Part shown: positions 23,856-34,493 of the stretch, piece by piece
How the letters are laid out: the number at the start of each line of letters is the position of its first letter
Position numbering within the stretch: the stretch's first letter is position 1
From: Boesenbergia rotunda
Taxonomy: Eukaryota; Streptophyta; Magnoliopsida; Zingiberales; Zingiberaceae
Length of the DNA: 64,000 nt
Assembly: GCA_024364735.1 (NCBI GenBank)
Contig: JAGFNQ010010085.1
Coordinates: 124,001 to 188,000 of the forward strand
Direction of reading: 5' to 3'
Position numbers and translations under genes: made by a program
The notes under the pieces: generated by a model
The model's database searches: none
Told to the model about the DNA's origin: nothing
The model's input: only the letters and a program-made list of their open reading frames with translations

Positions 23856-25780
23856 TTAAATAATTAAAAAAGCATAACAGAGTTCATAAAACAGAGAGTT
23901 CAATGTAATCGATGAAACTAGATGAATAATACAATATTTTTTAAATTTCATCAACATAATCAAAGTCTTCTGATTCTCCTCTCTCTCCTTTTTCTTCATC
24001 AATATCCACTTGCGAGTGTAAATAAGAGTTTTGTACTTTTTCATGATACAACTCTTATATTTGGTAAGCACACGATCATCAATAGAAAAAATTGATTCTA
24101 ATATAATAGTAGTTATAGAAAAAGCTAAAACATCATATATCATTAGTGTAAGAGTTGGGTTAATGCTTTTGATTCTTCTAATACTCCAAAACATTTAAAT
24201 CTCGATAATATGCAAATTCAAATTTTGACTCCTCTAAATAGAGATCCAATTGAGATTTTCAAACACTTGTTATTGTTTAACTCTTATATGTCATCCTTTC
24301 CTATATTAATTCGAATAATAATGATAGAAAAATATAAATCAATTAGAAAATAAAAGGAAAAAAATTAGAATAGGTACATTATGATTGTTTTATTCTTTCC
24401 TTTAACTCTTCCTACACTTTGCTGAGGTATATATATGATAGAAGATAATTGTAGTTGTGAAGAATTTCTCTAGTTGGTATTAGAATATTGATCAAAATTT
24501 TTTTATAATTATGTCTCGATAAGTTTCATCTTCTTTTGACATTTAAGAGAATCACATTCAACCTTTGAATAAAAAAAAAATCTAACATCGAAAGCTTTAT
24601 TCGTAATCAAAGATAATAGTTCCAAATGCAAGAACCAAGCTATATTGAGTCCAATACTAGACAAAGTTTTTCATCATTATTTTACATATATAACTTATCA
24701 CCTTATCTTCATTTGATAAGTTTTCTTTTAACAAAATTTTAATCTTCTATACTTGCATAAAATACAAATTTGATGCAGATAAGAACTAGAGATCAAATTA
24801 GTAGAATGGCTCAAGAAACTCATATATTGTCTCTCCTTTTTCCACTCTTCATTTAAAGGGCAATATTTATAATTTTTGTCATTGAATGGAATAGAAGCAA
24901 AAGTTTTTATATATTAATGACAGTATACAACATTAAACACATCCAATCACAAGTCGATACGAGTATCAATGTTACCAATTGCTCATACATATTCTCCAAA
25001 GTTTTTCATCCTAGTCTTCGAACTTTTAACATACTTGACTAACTCTCTAATTTTATTCAACGCTAAAGTAGCAACTTTTAAACCTTTTTGGATAATGAGA
25101 TTCAATATATGAGCATAACAATGACTATGAAAAAAATTCAACGTTATGCAATAAGTTGTTATGCAAAGAGAATTGCTCTTTCCAAAAAAAAAAAATTGCA
25201 TGTTGTCATTACTAGATGCATTATCCAATGTTAAAGAGAAAACATATTTCTCAATCCCTAAATTCCTTCAAATATTCAAACAATTTTGCAGTTAATTCAA
25301 CCCGAGTATGGAGAAGGCATATGAGAAAAAATAAGTATTTTTCCTATTAAATTTCTAATCATTAAACAAATATAATCTTGACTAGTCCATGTTGTTTACA
25401 AATATGAAGTAAACAAACTCTATTCAAAATAGTAGCCAAAACATACTTATGTTTCTTTTTTTCTCTCAAATAGATTCGATTAATATCAAAAATAAGAGTA
25501 TTTTTTAGAAATGCAAGCAACATCAAGATGTATGTATTTCATCCAAATTCTAATACAATCATATTCAACAAATGAAAAAATAAATCATGTTTGATAATTG
25601 CACAAGCCAATAACTCATCGCGAAATCTTTTATTTTATTTTCTTAGATCTCATCTTTCCAACTTGATCAAGAATCATTTGTCTTATATCATGGAACTTTA
25701 ATTTGTTGTGAATTTTAAGATGGTGCAATAACGTTGAAGTTTCATAATGTTTATCCCCACATTTATACTATTCTTATACA
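23856..25780 (-). pseudogene. Degenerate hAT-family transposase
   Basis: Minus-strand fragments read in the order of a plant zf-BED hAT transposase (RICESLEEPER/DAYSLEEPER type). Near 25640-25760 lies a BED-finger-like HH-containing stretch. At 24983-25228 is the core VDNASSND-like block followed by HCYAHILNLIIQKGLK and KIRELVKYVKSS. At 23856-24194 is the C-terminal dimerisation block (PTLTLMIYDVLAF, then ESIFSIDDRVL). Several stops and frameshifts separate the blocks, so it is not functional. The base composition is as AT-rich as the flanks, consistent with an old insertion. Terminal repeats were not found. Confidence 0.75.
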
Positions 25781-27255
25781 TCCACATTCCACTTTATATA
25801 TATACGGTCAATCCTTTTGATTTTCTTAAAATATACCTAAATATGAGAAGTTTCTATAGACTTTTTAGCTGACTCCTTATTTAGCAGTATCCAATTCATC
25901 AACATCTAAAATAATAGGTTGATTTTGAGAGGTAGAGTCTATTTCAAAACCAATATATAATAAAATATAATTAAAAAAACAATTTCACAAAACCAATCAA
26001 ACAAAAAAATGCAATAGTGGATGATGAATGCGTTGTAGAATAAATGCTAAATCGTTATATATTCATAAGGTTATCACATTGAAGGCTTAAGTAAATCTTA
26101 ATTGTCATTTAAAAATATACAATCTAATTTGTAGGGTTTATACAAATATAAAAGTCATACATAAACAAAATTCAGAGTTCATAATTCACAACTTCACAAG
26201 CAAACAAATTTCAAACATCAAATCAATTAATCAAACTCTACGAGCAAACAAATTTTGGTCACCACTGGTTTATACTGAAAAAGTCCACTTATTTTCACTG
26301 AAAAGGTTGATGTTAATTTTAGGAAATCCAAGCTTAATAATTAAGCAAACAGAAGGCACATCCTACACTCTTACATGGTATATTGGAGCAATAATACGCA
26401 GCGAGACGTGACAATTTTTTTGTATACATATCCGATTACCGTTTGGATATCGACTGCGGTCTCCGGCTGTCGCCCCAAACTAAACTATATTATGAGGGGC
26501 ATGATGAACCCACTGAGTATCATTATAGTTGAAATGTCATATTATTCCTATTGAGTTTCTTGTTGAAAATTCTCGCTCTTTTAGTTTCTTCACAAGCGAG
26601 GTGTTCTCTAGCGAGGTGTTCTCGATTCATAAGGTGTTGAGGTGGTAAGAGATATTGCAGATGAGAATGGGAATATGAGATAGGGACGGACAACAGAGGA
26701 TTTTACCGCTTTTTGAGAAAGAGATAGAGAAAAGCTTTGGTGTTTAGCTCATTGGATTGCTAAGTTGCAACTTGTTTATTGTTTTCAATTTTTCGTTGAA
26801 ATTTTTCTCTCAACCCATCGACTAACCCAAGCTCATCACGGATCGGTCCACTTGAACCCGTAACCTGTGCAGGTTGATCCCCTTAGACTTACATTTAAAT
26901 AAGTTGATAAAATTTCAACTCAACTCATGACGATTCTAATTATGATCATTTTAATTTAAATTAGTTGCTAATGAAAAGAAATATCTGATGCCACTTACAG
27001 ACGGGATTAACCAAAACAAAAAAAATCTCTATAAAAAATGTAAGGCTGAGAGTAGTTTGAATGTATATAGGTAATGAAGTAATATGGAATATACAAAATT
27101 GAAATTGACAAGTTAAAAACGTTTACCAAATTTAAATATAAAATACTAAAACAATTCATTAAGACAAATTAATCATTCTTAATTTTACGGTATTATTTCA
27201 AAAAATGTTATACATTTGTATAGTCTCCCACAGATTCAAATAATATGAAAATATC
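25781..27255. other. AT-rich intergenic DNA with a short R1 MITE remnant
   Basis: No gene seen. About 26440-26520 matches the R1 repeat core (GCCCCAAACTAAACTATATT then GGGGCATGATGAACCC), in the same orientation as the left arm of the array at 27.3 kb. The remainder is unassigned. Confidence 0.4.
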
Positions 27256-27259
27256 AGCT

Positions 27260-28030
27260 GCGGACCGATCCTGCGACTTTTCGACACCAACGGCGGCCTT
27301 CGGCCGCGACCCCGAATAAAACTATAACCCAGGGGGGTGCGATGAACCCTAGAGGGTAGGGTGAATCCGTCGGGGACGCTCCCGATCCTCCGGTGGCCGA
27401 TCAGGTAAGCGGTGACCGCGTGCGGACTGACGCCTGATCGATCACCAGACCGATCAGGCACTTCGGCCGCGACCCCGAATAAAACTATAACCCAGGGGGG
27501 TGCGATGAACCCTAGAGGGTAGGGTGAACCCGTCGGGGACGCTCCCGATCCTCCGGTGGCCGATCAGGTAAGCGGTGACCGCGTGCGGACTAGCGCCTGA
27601 TCGGTCACCAGACCGATCAGGCAAGTGCTGATCGGTCTGGTGACCGATCAGGCGCTAGTCCGCACGCGGTCACCGCTTACCTGATCGGCCACCGGAGGAT
27701 CGGGAGCGTCCCCGACGGGTTCACCCTACCCTCTAGGGTTCATCGCACCCCCCTGGGTTATAGTTTTATTCGGGGTCGCGGCCGAAGGCCGCCGTTGGTG
27801 TCGAGAAGTCGCAGGTCGTGTGCCTGATCGGCCACCGGAGGCTCGGGAGCGTCCCCGACGGGTTCACCCTCCCCCTAGGGTTCATCGCACCCCCCCTAAG
27901 TTATAGTTTTGTTCGGGGGCGGCGGCCTTTGGCCGCCGTTGGTGTCGAGAAGTCGCAGGTTGTGTGCCTGATCGGTCTGATGACCGATCAGTCTGATGAC
28001 CGATCAGGCGCCAGTCCGTACGCGGTCCAC
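27260..28030. repeat. GC-rich R1-derived array with head-to-head copies
   Basis: Four related modules of about 160 bp carry GGCCTTCGGCCGCGACCCCG, AATAAAACTATAACCCAGG, TGCGATGAACCCTAGAGGG and GATCGGTCACCAGACCGATC-type motifs. Copies at 27298-27460 and 27461-27620 are in one orientation (period 163). Copies at 27628-27787 and about 27825-28030 are in the other, the last diverged and partial. The module core is the same as in the small MITE at 6118-6343, so this looks like an expanded, rearranged derivative. The open frames across it are repeat artefacts. Confidence 0.8.
27461..27787. repeat. Perfect 160-bp inverted repeat with a 7-base loop
   Basis: 27461-27620 is the exact reverse complement of 27628-27787, base by base as read, with only GCAAGTG (27621-27627) between. 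Pairing stops abruptly at 27460/27788. Each arm has at its inner end the 20-base motif GATCGGTCACCAGACCGATC, itself an 8-bp stem with a 4-base loop. Confidence 0.92.
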
Positions 28031-28360
28031 ATGAGATCAAAACTCTCAAATAACATTCTTAAACGCATTACTAATAGTTGCGATTCACCCAACTTGAATA
28101 CATTCTATCTATTCACATTTAAATTATATATGAATTAAAAATGAAGCTTTTCTGCTCCACACCAAAAATACATGAGCGGACTACACAATTACTACATTCA
28201 CGAAAGCTTTATTCGTAAGATGGTACTCAGAAACAAAACGCCCAGATAAGTTTCTTTAATTTCCAATAGAAAAGACAGAATTCAAGTGTTTGCCAAAAAA
28301 GCATCTCTTGCTTACAAATGAGGGTAAACCAAATGAAATCTACTACCCATTAGCATAATT
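28031..28360. other. 3' flank of the eS7 gene
   Basis: Ordinary AT-rich DNA. It probably includes the eS7 3' UTR (minus strand). No other feature is seen. Confidence 0.4.
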
Positions 28361-29666
28361 TTAAGCACTCTCTGTGACGGGGTACTCAAACACCACATCT
28401 TTTCCACACAGTTTCCGGTAAACCCCTGTAAAAGTTTCCAACTTGTATTCCGTGTTGTTACGCTCCTTAGGGTCCAAGAAAATCTGATGGGGGTAAAATG
28501 TAGTCGATTAGTCTTTTGACAAGAACATTTTGACAATAACTGAATAAAAAGCCAAGTAACTGAAGAAAATGAGGTGTTCAAGGAAGGAACACATGCAAAA
28601 GAAAGGAGACCGGAACCAAAAAAACAAGAGCTGATCACTACTAAGTGATCAATGTTTATACCTTTATGATTTTGGAGCCATCCAGACGGTATCTGATGCG
28701 CTTTCCTACAATTTCAGCTGGGTACACTACATCTTCGAGAATGGCATCGTGGACAGCAGTGAGGGTGCGGGAGCGAGGGCGCACGACGGCAGAACCTTTC
28801 TTTGGCGGCCTCAGTATCCTCCGGGTAGCGACAAGTACTACGTCCTATCAGACAAGTGGACAGTTTAACTAAAAATTGGCAGATGCTTAGAAAAGAGCCA
28901 AACATGCATTTAGAAACCCAGAAGCTACTATCACATTGTAGATATCATATAATTTTCATTGAAAAGTTAAACTACTTAAAAATAAGCATATTATTCTTGA
29001 GACATTTTGATCCGAGAAGAAAATTTAAAACAGAGATGATTTCAGTTCTTAGTGATTATACAGAGAACTTGGCCTGTCGGCATTGAACAGAACAATGAAA
29101 GTTTACAAATATATGTAAATAGTACCAACAAATGTTTGCATTAGTGACATCTTCAATTAATAGACTTAACTGCAAACAAAGACTTACATGAGATTAATTG
29201 AAATGAAGTAGCCTGTTTACCTTCCCACTGAACTTCTTTTCCAGTTCTCTAACTAGCCTCACATGAATCTTTTTGTAGGCTTTTCGCAGTCTGTATGGAA
29301 TGTGAATGACAACAGCTTTCCTGTTGCCAGCCATATCAATTTGCCTGTACCAAAACCATAAAACTTATATAAGATAAGCATATCAGCGAATTCACAAAAC
29401 AAAATTAGGAAATGCCGAAAGGCATAGCAAACTTGCACTGCTGAATTAATGTAAAGATCCTTCAAGTCACTCTTCAACTCCTGGTTCCCATTCTCCAGAT
29501 CAAAGAATGCCTGCTATGAACATGAACAGTTCAATTGGGATCTCGAAATAAATATCAGAACAACACGATATGAAAGATGAAGACAACTAGCCTGAGCCAC
29601 AGTGTCTTCAAACTCAGTAGGTTCCGCACCCTTATCCTTTAGGATCTTCTTCCTCGCGGTAAACAT
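28361..29666 (-). CDS. 40S ribosomal protein eS7, 5 coding exons, 192 aa
   Basis: Small-subunit ribosomal protein, needed for 40S assembly in the cytoplasm and nucleolus. Coding exons on the minus strand: 29666-29592, 29510-29437, 29344-29221, 28844-28662 and 28483-28361; 193 codons with the stop, the usual plant length. Recognisable stretches in order: MFTARKKILKDKGAEPTEFE, DLYINSAVQIDMAGNRKAVV, IPYRLRKAYKKIHVRLVREL, LTAVHDAILEDVVYPAEIVG, LDGSKIIK and DPKERNNTEYKLETFTGVYR. The start is the only ATG that gives the family N-terminus. Introns 1 and 2 both need a GC donor (CAG|GCTAGT and AGT|GCAAGT) to keep frame. A leader intron separates the 5' UTR exon near 30264-30330 from the coding start. 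The gene appears intact and expressed-like, and its frame has no disablement. Confidence 0.95.
29345..29436 (-). other. GC-AG intron 2 of eS7
   Basis: Exon 2 ends GCA-GT and the intron starts GCAAGTTTG, the consensus GC donor; exon 3 begins G-CAA-ATT-GAT. Only this join gives SAVQID, as in eS7 proteins. Using the downstream GT would add CAA and shift the frame. Confidence 0.75.
29511..29591 (-). other. GC-AG intron 1 of eS7
   Basis: Exon 1 ends GTG-GCT-CAG and is followed by GCTAGTTG. Exon 2 starts GCA-TTC after an ATAGCAG acceptor, giving VAQAFFDLE as expected. The GT inside GCTAGT does not restore the frame. The donor hexamer is the same as in the WRKY intron at 2582. Confidence 0.7.
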
Positions 29667-30319
29667 TTTTCCTAATACTTACTAGGCCTGCAAAAAAAAA
29701 AATGGAATCCAAGATATTAGTATTGAACTGTGACATCCGCATGTCATAATAACATAAATTCATCCCTCTCAACATTGACGTGGGATTAAACACCCAAAAA
29801 CTAAAATAATAAAATGTATTATTGATCAATCCAATGATCAACGAACAGCAAGATGCAGATTTATACGCTAGGTTCAATGGACATGATGAGAGCTACGAAT
29901 GAAGAAATTACAAAGCGAGAAGCACTGCTAGATGAAAAGGAATAAATTTTAGGACTAAAAGAATATTTCAGAAATAGAACTTTATGAACAGATTTAACGG
30001 AAGAAATATCAGCAATAACGAAAAGTTCTAGGTGGAACAAAAAAAAAATATATCACAAATTAGATAGTGAAGATAAACATCCAGATCGATGCTCAGGTGA
30101 GCTTGTGATTTGAATTAGGAACAACAATGTAGTAAAATACTCAATGTTGCATCAAAGAATAAAATAAAGAATCCACAAACCGAAGAAACAGAGAAGAACG
30201 CGAACCAAAGGTAAAGACTTGGATCGAAACAGATAATAAGAACTGCGATCGAGCGAGATCTACCTCGCTACCGACGACCAGAAGGAGGAGAAAGAGCGAG
30301 AACGCCGCCGCAACTCGAC

Positions 30320-30358
30320 TAGGGTTTCGCAACGAGGAGAACCCCGCGCCTTTAAATA
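30320..30358 (-). promoter_or_regulatory. eS7 core promoter: TATA-like box and telo-box
   Basis: On the minus strand TATTTAAA (30358-30351) lies about 30 bases before the AAACCCTA telo-box (30327-30320). The first leader exon would start near the telo-box and end at GCGAG|GTAGAT (donor at 30263). The leader intron ends at a T-rich TTTGCAG acceptor near 29690. Telo-boxes near the start are typical of plant ribosomal protein genes. Confidence 0.6.
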
Positions 30359-30523
30359 TGAAATCCACAAGGGGGCGCCGGTGTTCGTGTTTTGTTTGAT
30401 GGAAGAATCTAACCGTTCGATGATACAAAAAGACTGGCCGTTAGATCAAAATCGGAAGGTCATGGATGCTCCTCTCTTTTGATTAAGCTTTTTATTTTGG
30501 GCAAGTGATTAATAAATCTGTAA

Positions 30524-30737
30524 AGGAGCGTTTGGTAAGTTTGTTTTCTATTTTCATTTTATACAGAAATGTGATTTTCTGAAAAACATATTTGGTTTAT
30601 ATTTTTCAACCTTATTTTTCAGAAAAAGATATAGCGTTTTCTAGAAAACTAGCGAATGAAAGAAAGTCATCTAGAAAATGAGAAAATACGATTTTTTAGA
30701 AAATGAAAATAGAAAATGGAGCAAACCAAACGTCCTT
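30524..30737. mobile_element. Tourist-like MITE, 214 bp
   Basis: Inverted ends (left AGGAGCGTTTGGTAAGTTTG; right, inverted, AAGGACGTTTGGTTTGCTCC) and a long internal inverted repeat built on TTTCTATTTTCATTTT / AAAATGAAAATAGAAA. TAA flanks both sides (30521-30523 and 30738-30740). It sits 150 bases upstream of the eS7 promoter. Confidence 0.75.
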
Positions 30738-30859
30738 TAAATTCCCAATTGAATCTTAAACTTTATCCTCAGTCCCTATGTCAGAAAAAATTCATTTCCA
30801 CTCTCTACAAGCAAAGTTTCATTTACTCCAGCTCTCTAATAAATATTATTTTATCTAAT

Positions 30860-31380
30860 TATCCTTATTATTTTTAGGTATAAAAAGTCCAAAATGAGAT
30901 ATAGTTCCTCCTAAATTTAGTATCATATAATTAAAATCTAGTATATTTTCTAACAAATTAAGTATCATACTTTTTATACGTATAAAAAGTACAGGAAGAA
31001 GTATAATTCTTCCTAAATTCAGTATATTTCAATTAAAATTTAGTATATGTTGTATCAAATTGAGCACAATTTTTTCCATCGGACCAATTGATTAGGAGCT
31101 TATACCTAATTGCCCTTATTATTTTTATATAAAAAGTCCAAAATGAGGTATAGTTTCTCCTAAATTCAGTATCGTATAATTAAAATCTAGTATATTTTCT
31201 ATCAAATTAAGTACCACACTTTTTATACTTATAAAAATTCCAAAATAGGTATAATTTTCTTAAATTCAGTATATTTCAATTAGAATTTAGTATATGTTCT
31301 ATCAAATTGAGTACAATTCTTTTTCCACCGACTAATTGATTAGGAGTTCATATCAATTGATAAGCTTAGGATGAATTGAT
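30860..31380. repeat. Tandem duplication of about 255 bp, with half-unit repeats
   Basis: Two units begin near 30860 and 31115 with TATAAAAAGTCCAAAATGAG. Each unit contains two related halves of about 120 bp with CCTAAATTCAGTAT and AAATCTAGTATATTTTCTA. A degenerate inverted piece follows at 31380-31460. AT-rich, with no coding content. Confidence 0.7.
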
Positions 31381-31489
31381 TAGGTCATACTCAATTCAAT
31401 ATAAAATATACTGAATTTTAGTTAAATGATGCTGAATTTAAAAAAAAATTATACATGATTTCAGACTTTTTTACATAAAAAAATTGATG

Positions 31490-31858
31490 GGAAAGGCGGC
31501 GCACCTGCGCTAGGGCACGAGGGAGAGGAGAGTTTGCGCGAGGGAGAGAGATCGGGCGGCTGCGGCTTTGTCTGCGGCTAGGGCTCGGCCGAAGGCATTA
31601 AAACCAATAAAAAGGGGTCGGCGAGGGAAACTTAGGGCACGGGATATTAAATAAATATCTTTATATATTAGGAAATAAATTTTTCCTCAATTAATTCTTA
31701 ACAAATCTATTATGTGCCCATTTAATCCCGCAACCCTTTCCTAAAACCTCAGAAAATTATTCTAAATTTTCATGTGATTGATTTCAATTTTAATTCCTGT
31801 TTATGATCAATATATATACATATATTTATTATTATTATTTTTCCACCTGTATTTTACA
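31490..31858 (-). mobile_element. Truncated 3' LTR of the gag-only element
   Basis: Nearly identical to 36976-37342, the first 367 bases of the 5' LTR. It starts on the minus strand at TGTAAAATAC, right after a purine-rich polypurine tract (AAGGGGGAGAA) at 31859-31869, and breaks off at about 31490. The rest of this LTR and its outer target site are missing. Confidence 0.8.
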
Positions 31859-31987
31859 TTCTCCCCCTTAATAAAAATTTGGTCCTCCAAATTTCGGTCT
31901 TAAACCAAGCAGATACTAGCCACGTATAAATAGTAAAATGATAAACGAAATCTAACCATGCTTCACCAATTTTGAGAAATAAATAGC

Positions 31988-34267
31988 TTAAATAAGTATT
32001 GCAGGGGTCTCCCCTAACCTCTGTTTGATAACCCGTAACTCTCCACCCTGTAGGGACACTCCCAACACTCCATGATCAAATCTTAAGTACGCTACGTATA
32101 CTACCCAAGTATATCCGAAATAAGTACGAAGGGAACTATTAATATCTACCATTAATTTAGTTGTAAATGCATATATGAATCTCATACCGCGAAAGGTCGA
32201 TCCATCGGCCCGCGGTGTCTCCTCTCTGGTGCCACCAGGAACTCGTCCCATCTCTGGCGGTGGTGGCGGCATTGTCGAATACTGCTGAGATGAAATCTGA
32301 AACTGAGGCTGAGGCTGCGAAGCGGACCCTCCATCAGGGTAGTGAGGTGGATACATCGTAGACGGATATGCTGAATAAGTCTGATGCTGAGGGATAAACG
32401 ATTGCTGAGGTCCTACCTCTAAACTCTGAGCTATAGGTAGGGTATAGCTGGCCTCATATCCCGGCATACAATAGGCACGTGCTGGAGGGACGAACGGTGG
32501 CTGACGGAAAGAAGACTGTGTCCTGTGCCCTCCCCTCTGAGATCCTGACTGTCCAGAATGCCCATTCTGACTAGCAGCTCCAGTCTTCTCGTTCTGTGCC
32601 TTCAGTGCACAGTCTCGGCTCAGGTGTCCTGGACGCTTGCAATAGTAGCAAACCGAATGCTCCAATGGACAATCCGCTCCAATATGCTCTTGAGATCCAC
32701 ACTGTACACAGTATGAACCATCAGTTGACCTCCCGATTCTGCTGAGGAGGCCGGAACGATCCTGTTGAAGAACGACCCGACTTCTGGGGTCTAAATGATG
32801 CCTCAAAGGTGCTCTCACTATCGCGCTTCCGCCCAGTAGTCTACGACTGCTGAGTCCGAATTGAGTCGTATATGACTTGCTTACCCTTCCCCTTATCTCC
32901 AAACAGTCTATGCTGGGTCATCTCGATAACAAGAGCTCGCTCTAACTCCTCTCGGTAGGATGTAGCAACAAATCCTGACATACGAATCTGAATGTACGCT
33001 GCTAAGCCCTGGTGAAACTGTGTCGCCCTCTCCATGTCATCGGCAACCATATGCGGACAGTACTCTGCTAGACGGTTGAACTCCGCCTCATACTCTAGTA
33101 CAGATCGATCTCCCTGATGGAGATTCAGAAACTCCCGTCGCCTCGCTGAACGAACGGCCGCTGGAAGGTACCTCGCCACAAATGCCTCTCTGAAGGTGTC
33201 CCATGTGATGTACTGCTCCCCGATGATAGTCTGCTGCGTAGTCCACCAAGTATACGCCTGATCTTGCAGATGATAAATGGCCAGCTCGGCCTTCTCCCAG
33301 TCCGAGCATGTCACGTATCGGATGGTGCCCTCTAACGTCCTGATCCAAGCTCGGGCCACGGCCGGATCCGGTCCTCCATGGAATAACGTGAATCGACCCT
33401 TTACGGACTCCGCCAGCATCGGAATCCGGGCTCGATCCAAAACGCCACCTGTAGAAGTAGATACCGCAGGGGCACAGTGGGGAATATCGGAGCAGGGACC
33501 GTGGATGGAGCCGTCGGCAAGATCGGGACGGACACTGCGGGTGGTACCGTATGTACTGCAGGAAATCCAGGAGCAGCTAATGCAGGTGAGACTGAAGGGA
33601 GTACCGGGGCCTGCATCATAATCGGAGCAGTGGGGTATGCTGAAGTAGTCATAATCGGGGGAGCAGTAGAATACATCGGAGCGGGCATCCCAGGTGGAAT
33701 AGTCGGATAAGATGAACCCGGTACCGCGGGTAGAACAGTAGGATAAGATGGGACTGATACTGCTGGTGGAACAGTAGGATAAGATGAGACCAGTACAGCT
33801 GGTGTAACAGTAGGATAAATCGGAGCAGGTATAGGCGTCTCCGATGGAATAGCAGGGATAACCGGAACAGGTACCACCGAGGTAACTACCGGATGCGTCG
33901 GAGCAATCGGCATAGAAGAAACAGTAGGATATGCCGGAACAGGAGTCTCCGACGGAACAGAAGGGAAAACCGAAACAGATCATATTGGTACCGGATCTAC
34001 TGGAGGGGGTACTACTGCTGACTCGGTGAATAATACCGGAGCGGATACAACAGAAGGAATAGTAGGGCCTACTTCTGGAACAGGAGGGGGGACCCTCTGA
34101 GTCTGGGAACCCTGGCCCCTCGGAATATCCTGCAGAGTCTGGCCACGACTAACAGACTCTGCCTCAGTAGTTCTCTCAGGTGACTCTGCAGCCTGAGACT
34201 CTAACGTCCTCTTACGTGGCCGTCCCGGACCACGCCTCGATGCGGGAACATATGCACCCCGAGTCAT
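31988..34267 (-). pseudogene. Ty3-type gag of a pol-less LTR element
   Basis: The frame starts at MTRGAYVPASRRGPGRPRKR and is broken by frameshifts near 33980 and 32870. A Pro-rich N-terminal region with many PSYPT/PAVP repeats (33480-33980) precedes a retrotransposon gag domain (AELAIYHLQDQAYTWW, FVARYLPAAVR, LEYEAEFNRLAEYCP). Two zinc knuckles follow (CVQCGSQEHIGADC and CYYCKRPGHLSRDC, near 32620-32720). A Gln-rich tail ends 130 bases before the polypurine tract. There is no protease, reverse transcriptase, RNase H or integrase between gag and the tract. Confidence 0.8.
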
Positions 34268-34470
34268 ACCTGTTGAATTATTACCAAGTATTACAAACAA
34301 GATCAAATGGTTAACTTTACCAATTTACCTATTTGCCGCCTGGAGAGGTCCTGCTGTTGCCCAGTCCCAAAGTGCAATTACATCGATAAAATTACTCCAA
34401 ACAAATTCGAAAAGACTCGTAAAAACAAGTAGACACCGAAAATCCACAAGTCCCGAAGGTATCCGAAACT

Positions 34471-34484
34471 TGGCTCTGATACCA
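34471..34484 (-). other. Primer-binding site of the gag-only element
   Basis: On the minus strand TGGTATCAGAGCCA, the usual complement to the initiator methionine tRNA 3' end, lies nine bases after the LTR end GGGGCGTGACA. Confidence 0.8.
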
Positions 34485-34493
34485 AAATTAAAT

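Noticed and set aside
27198..28138. Frames through the GC-rich array
   Set aside because: They follow the repeat modules on both strands and are explained by the palindrome.
33401..33913. Pro-rich minus-strand frame and its plus-strand counterparts
   Set aside because: Alternative frames over the repeat-rich N-terminal part of the gag pseudogene; not separate genes.
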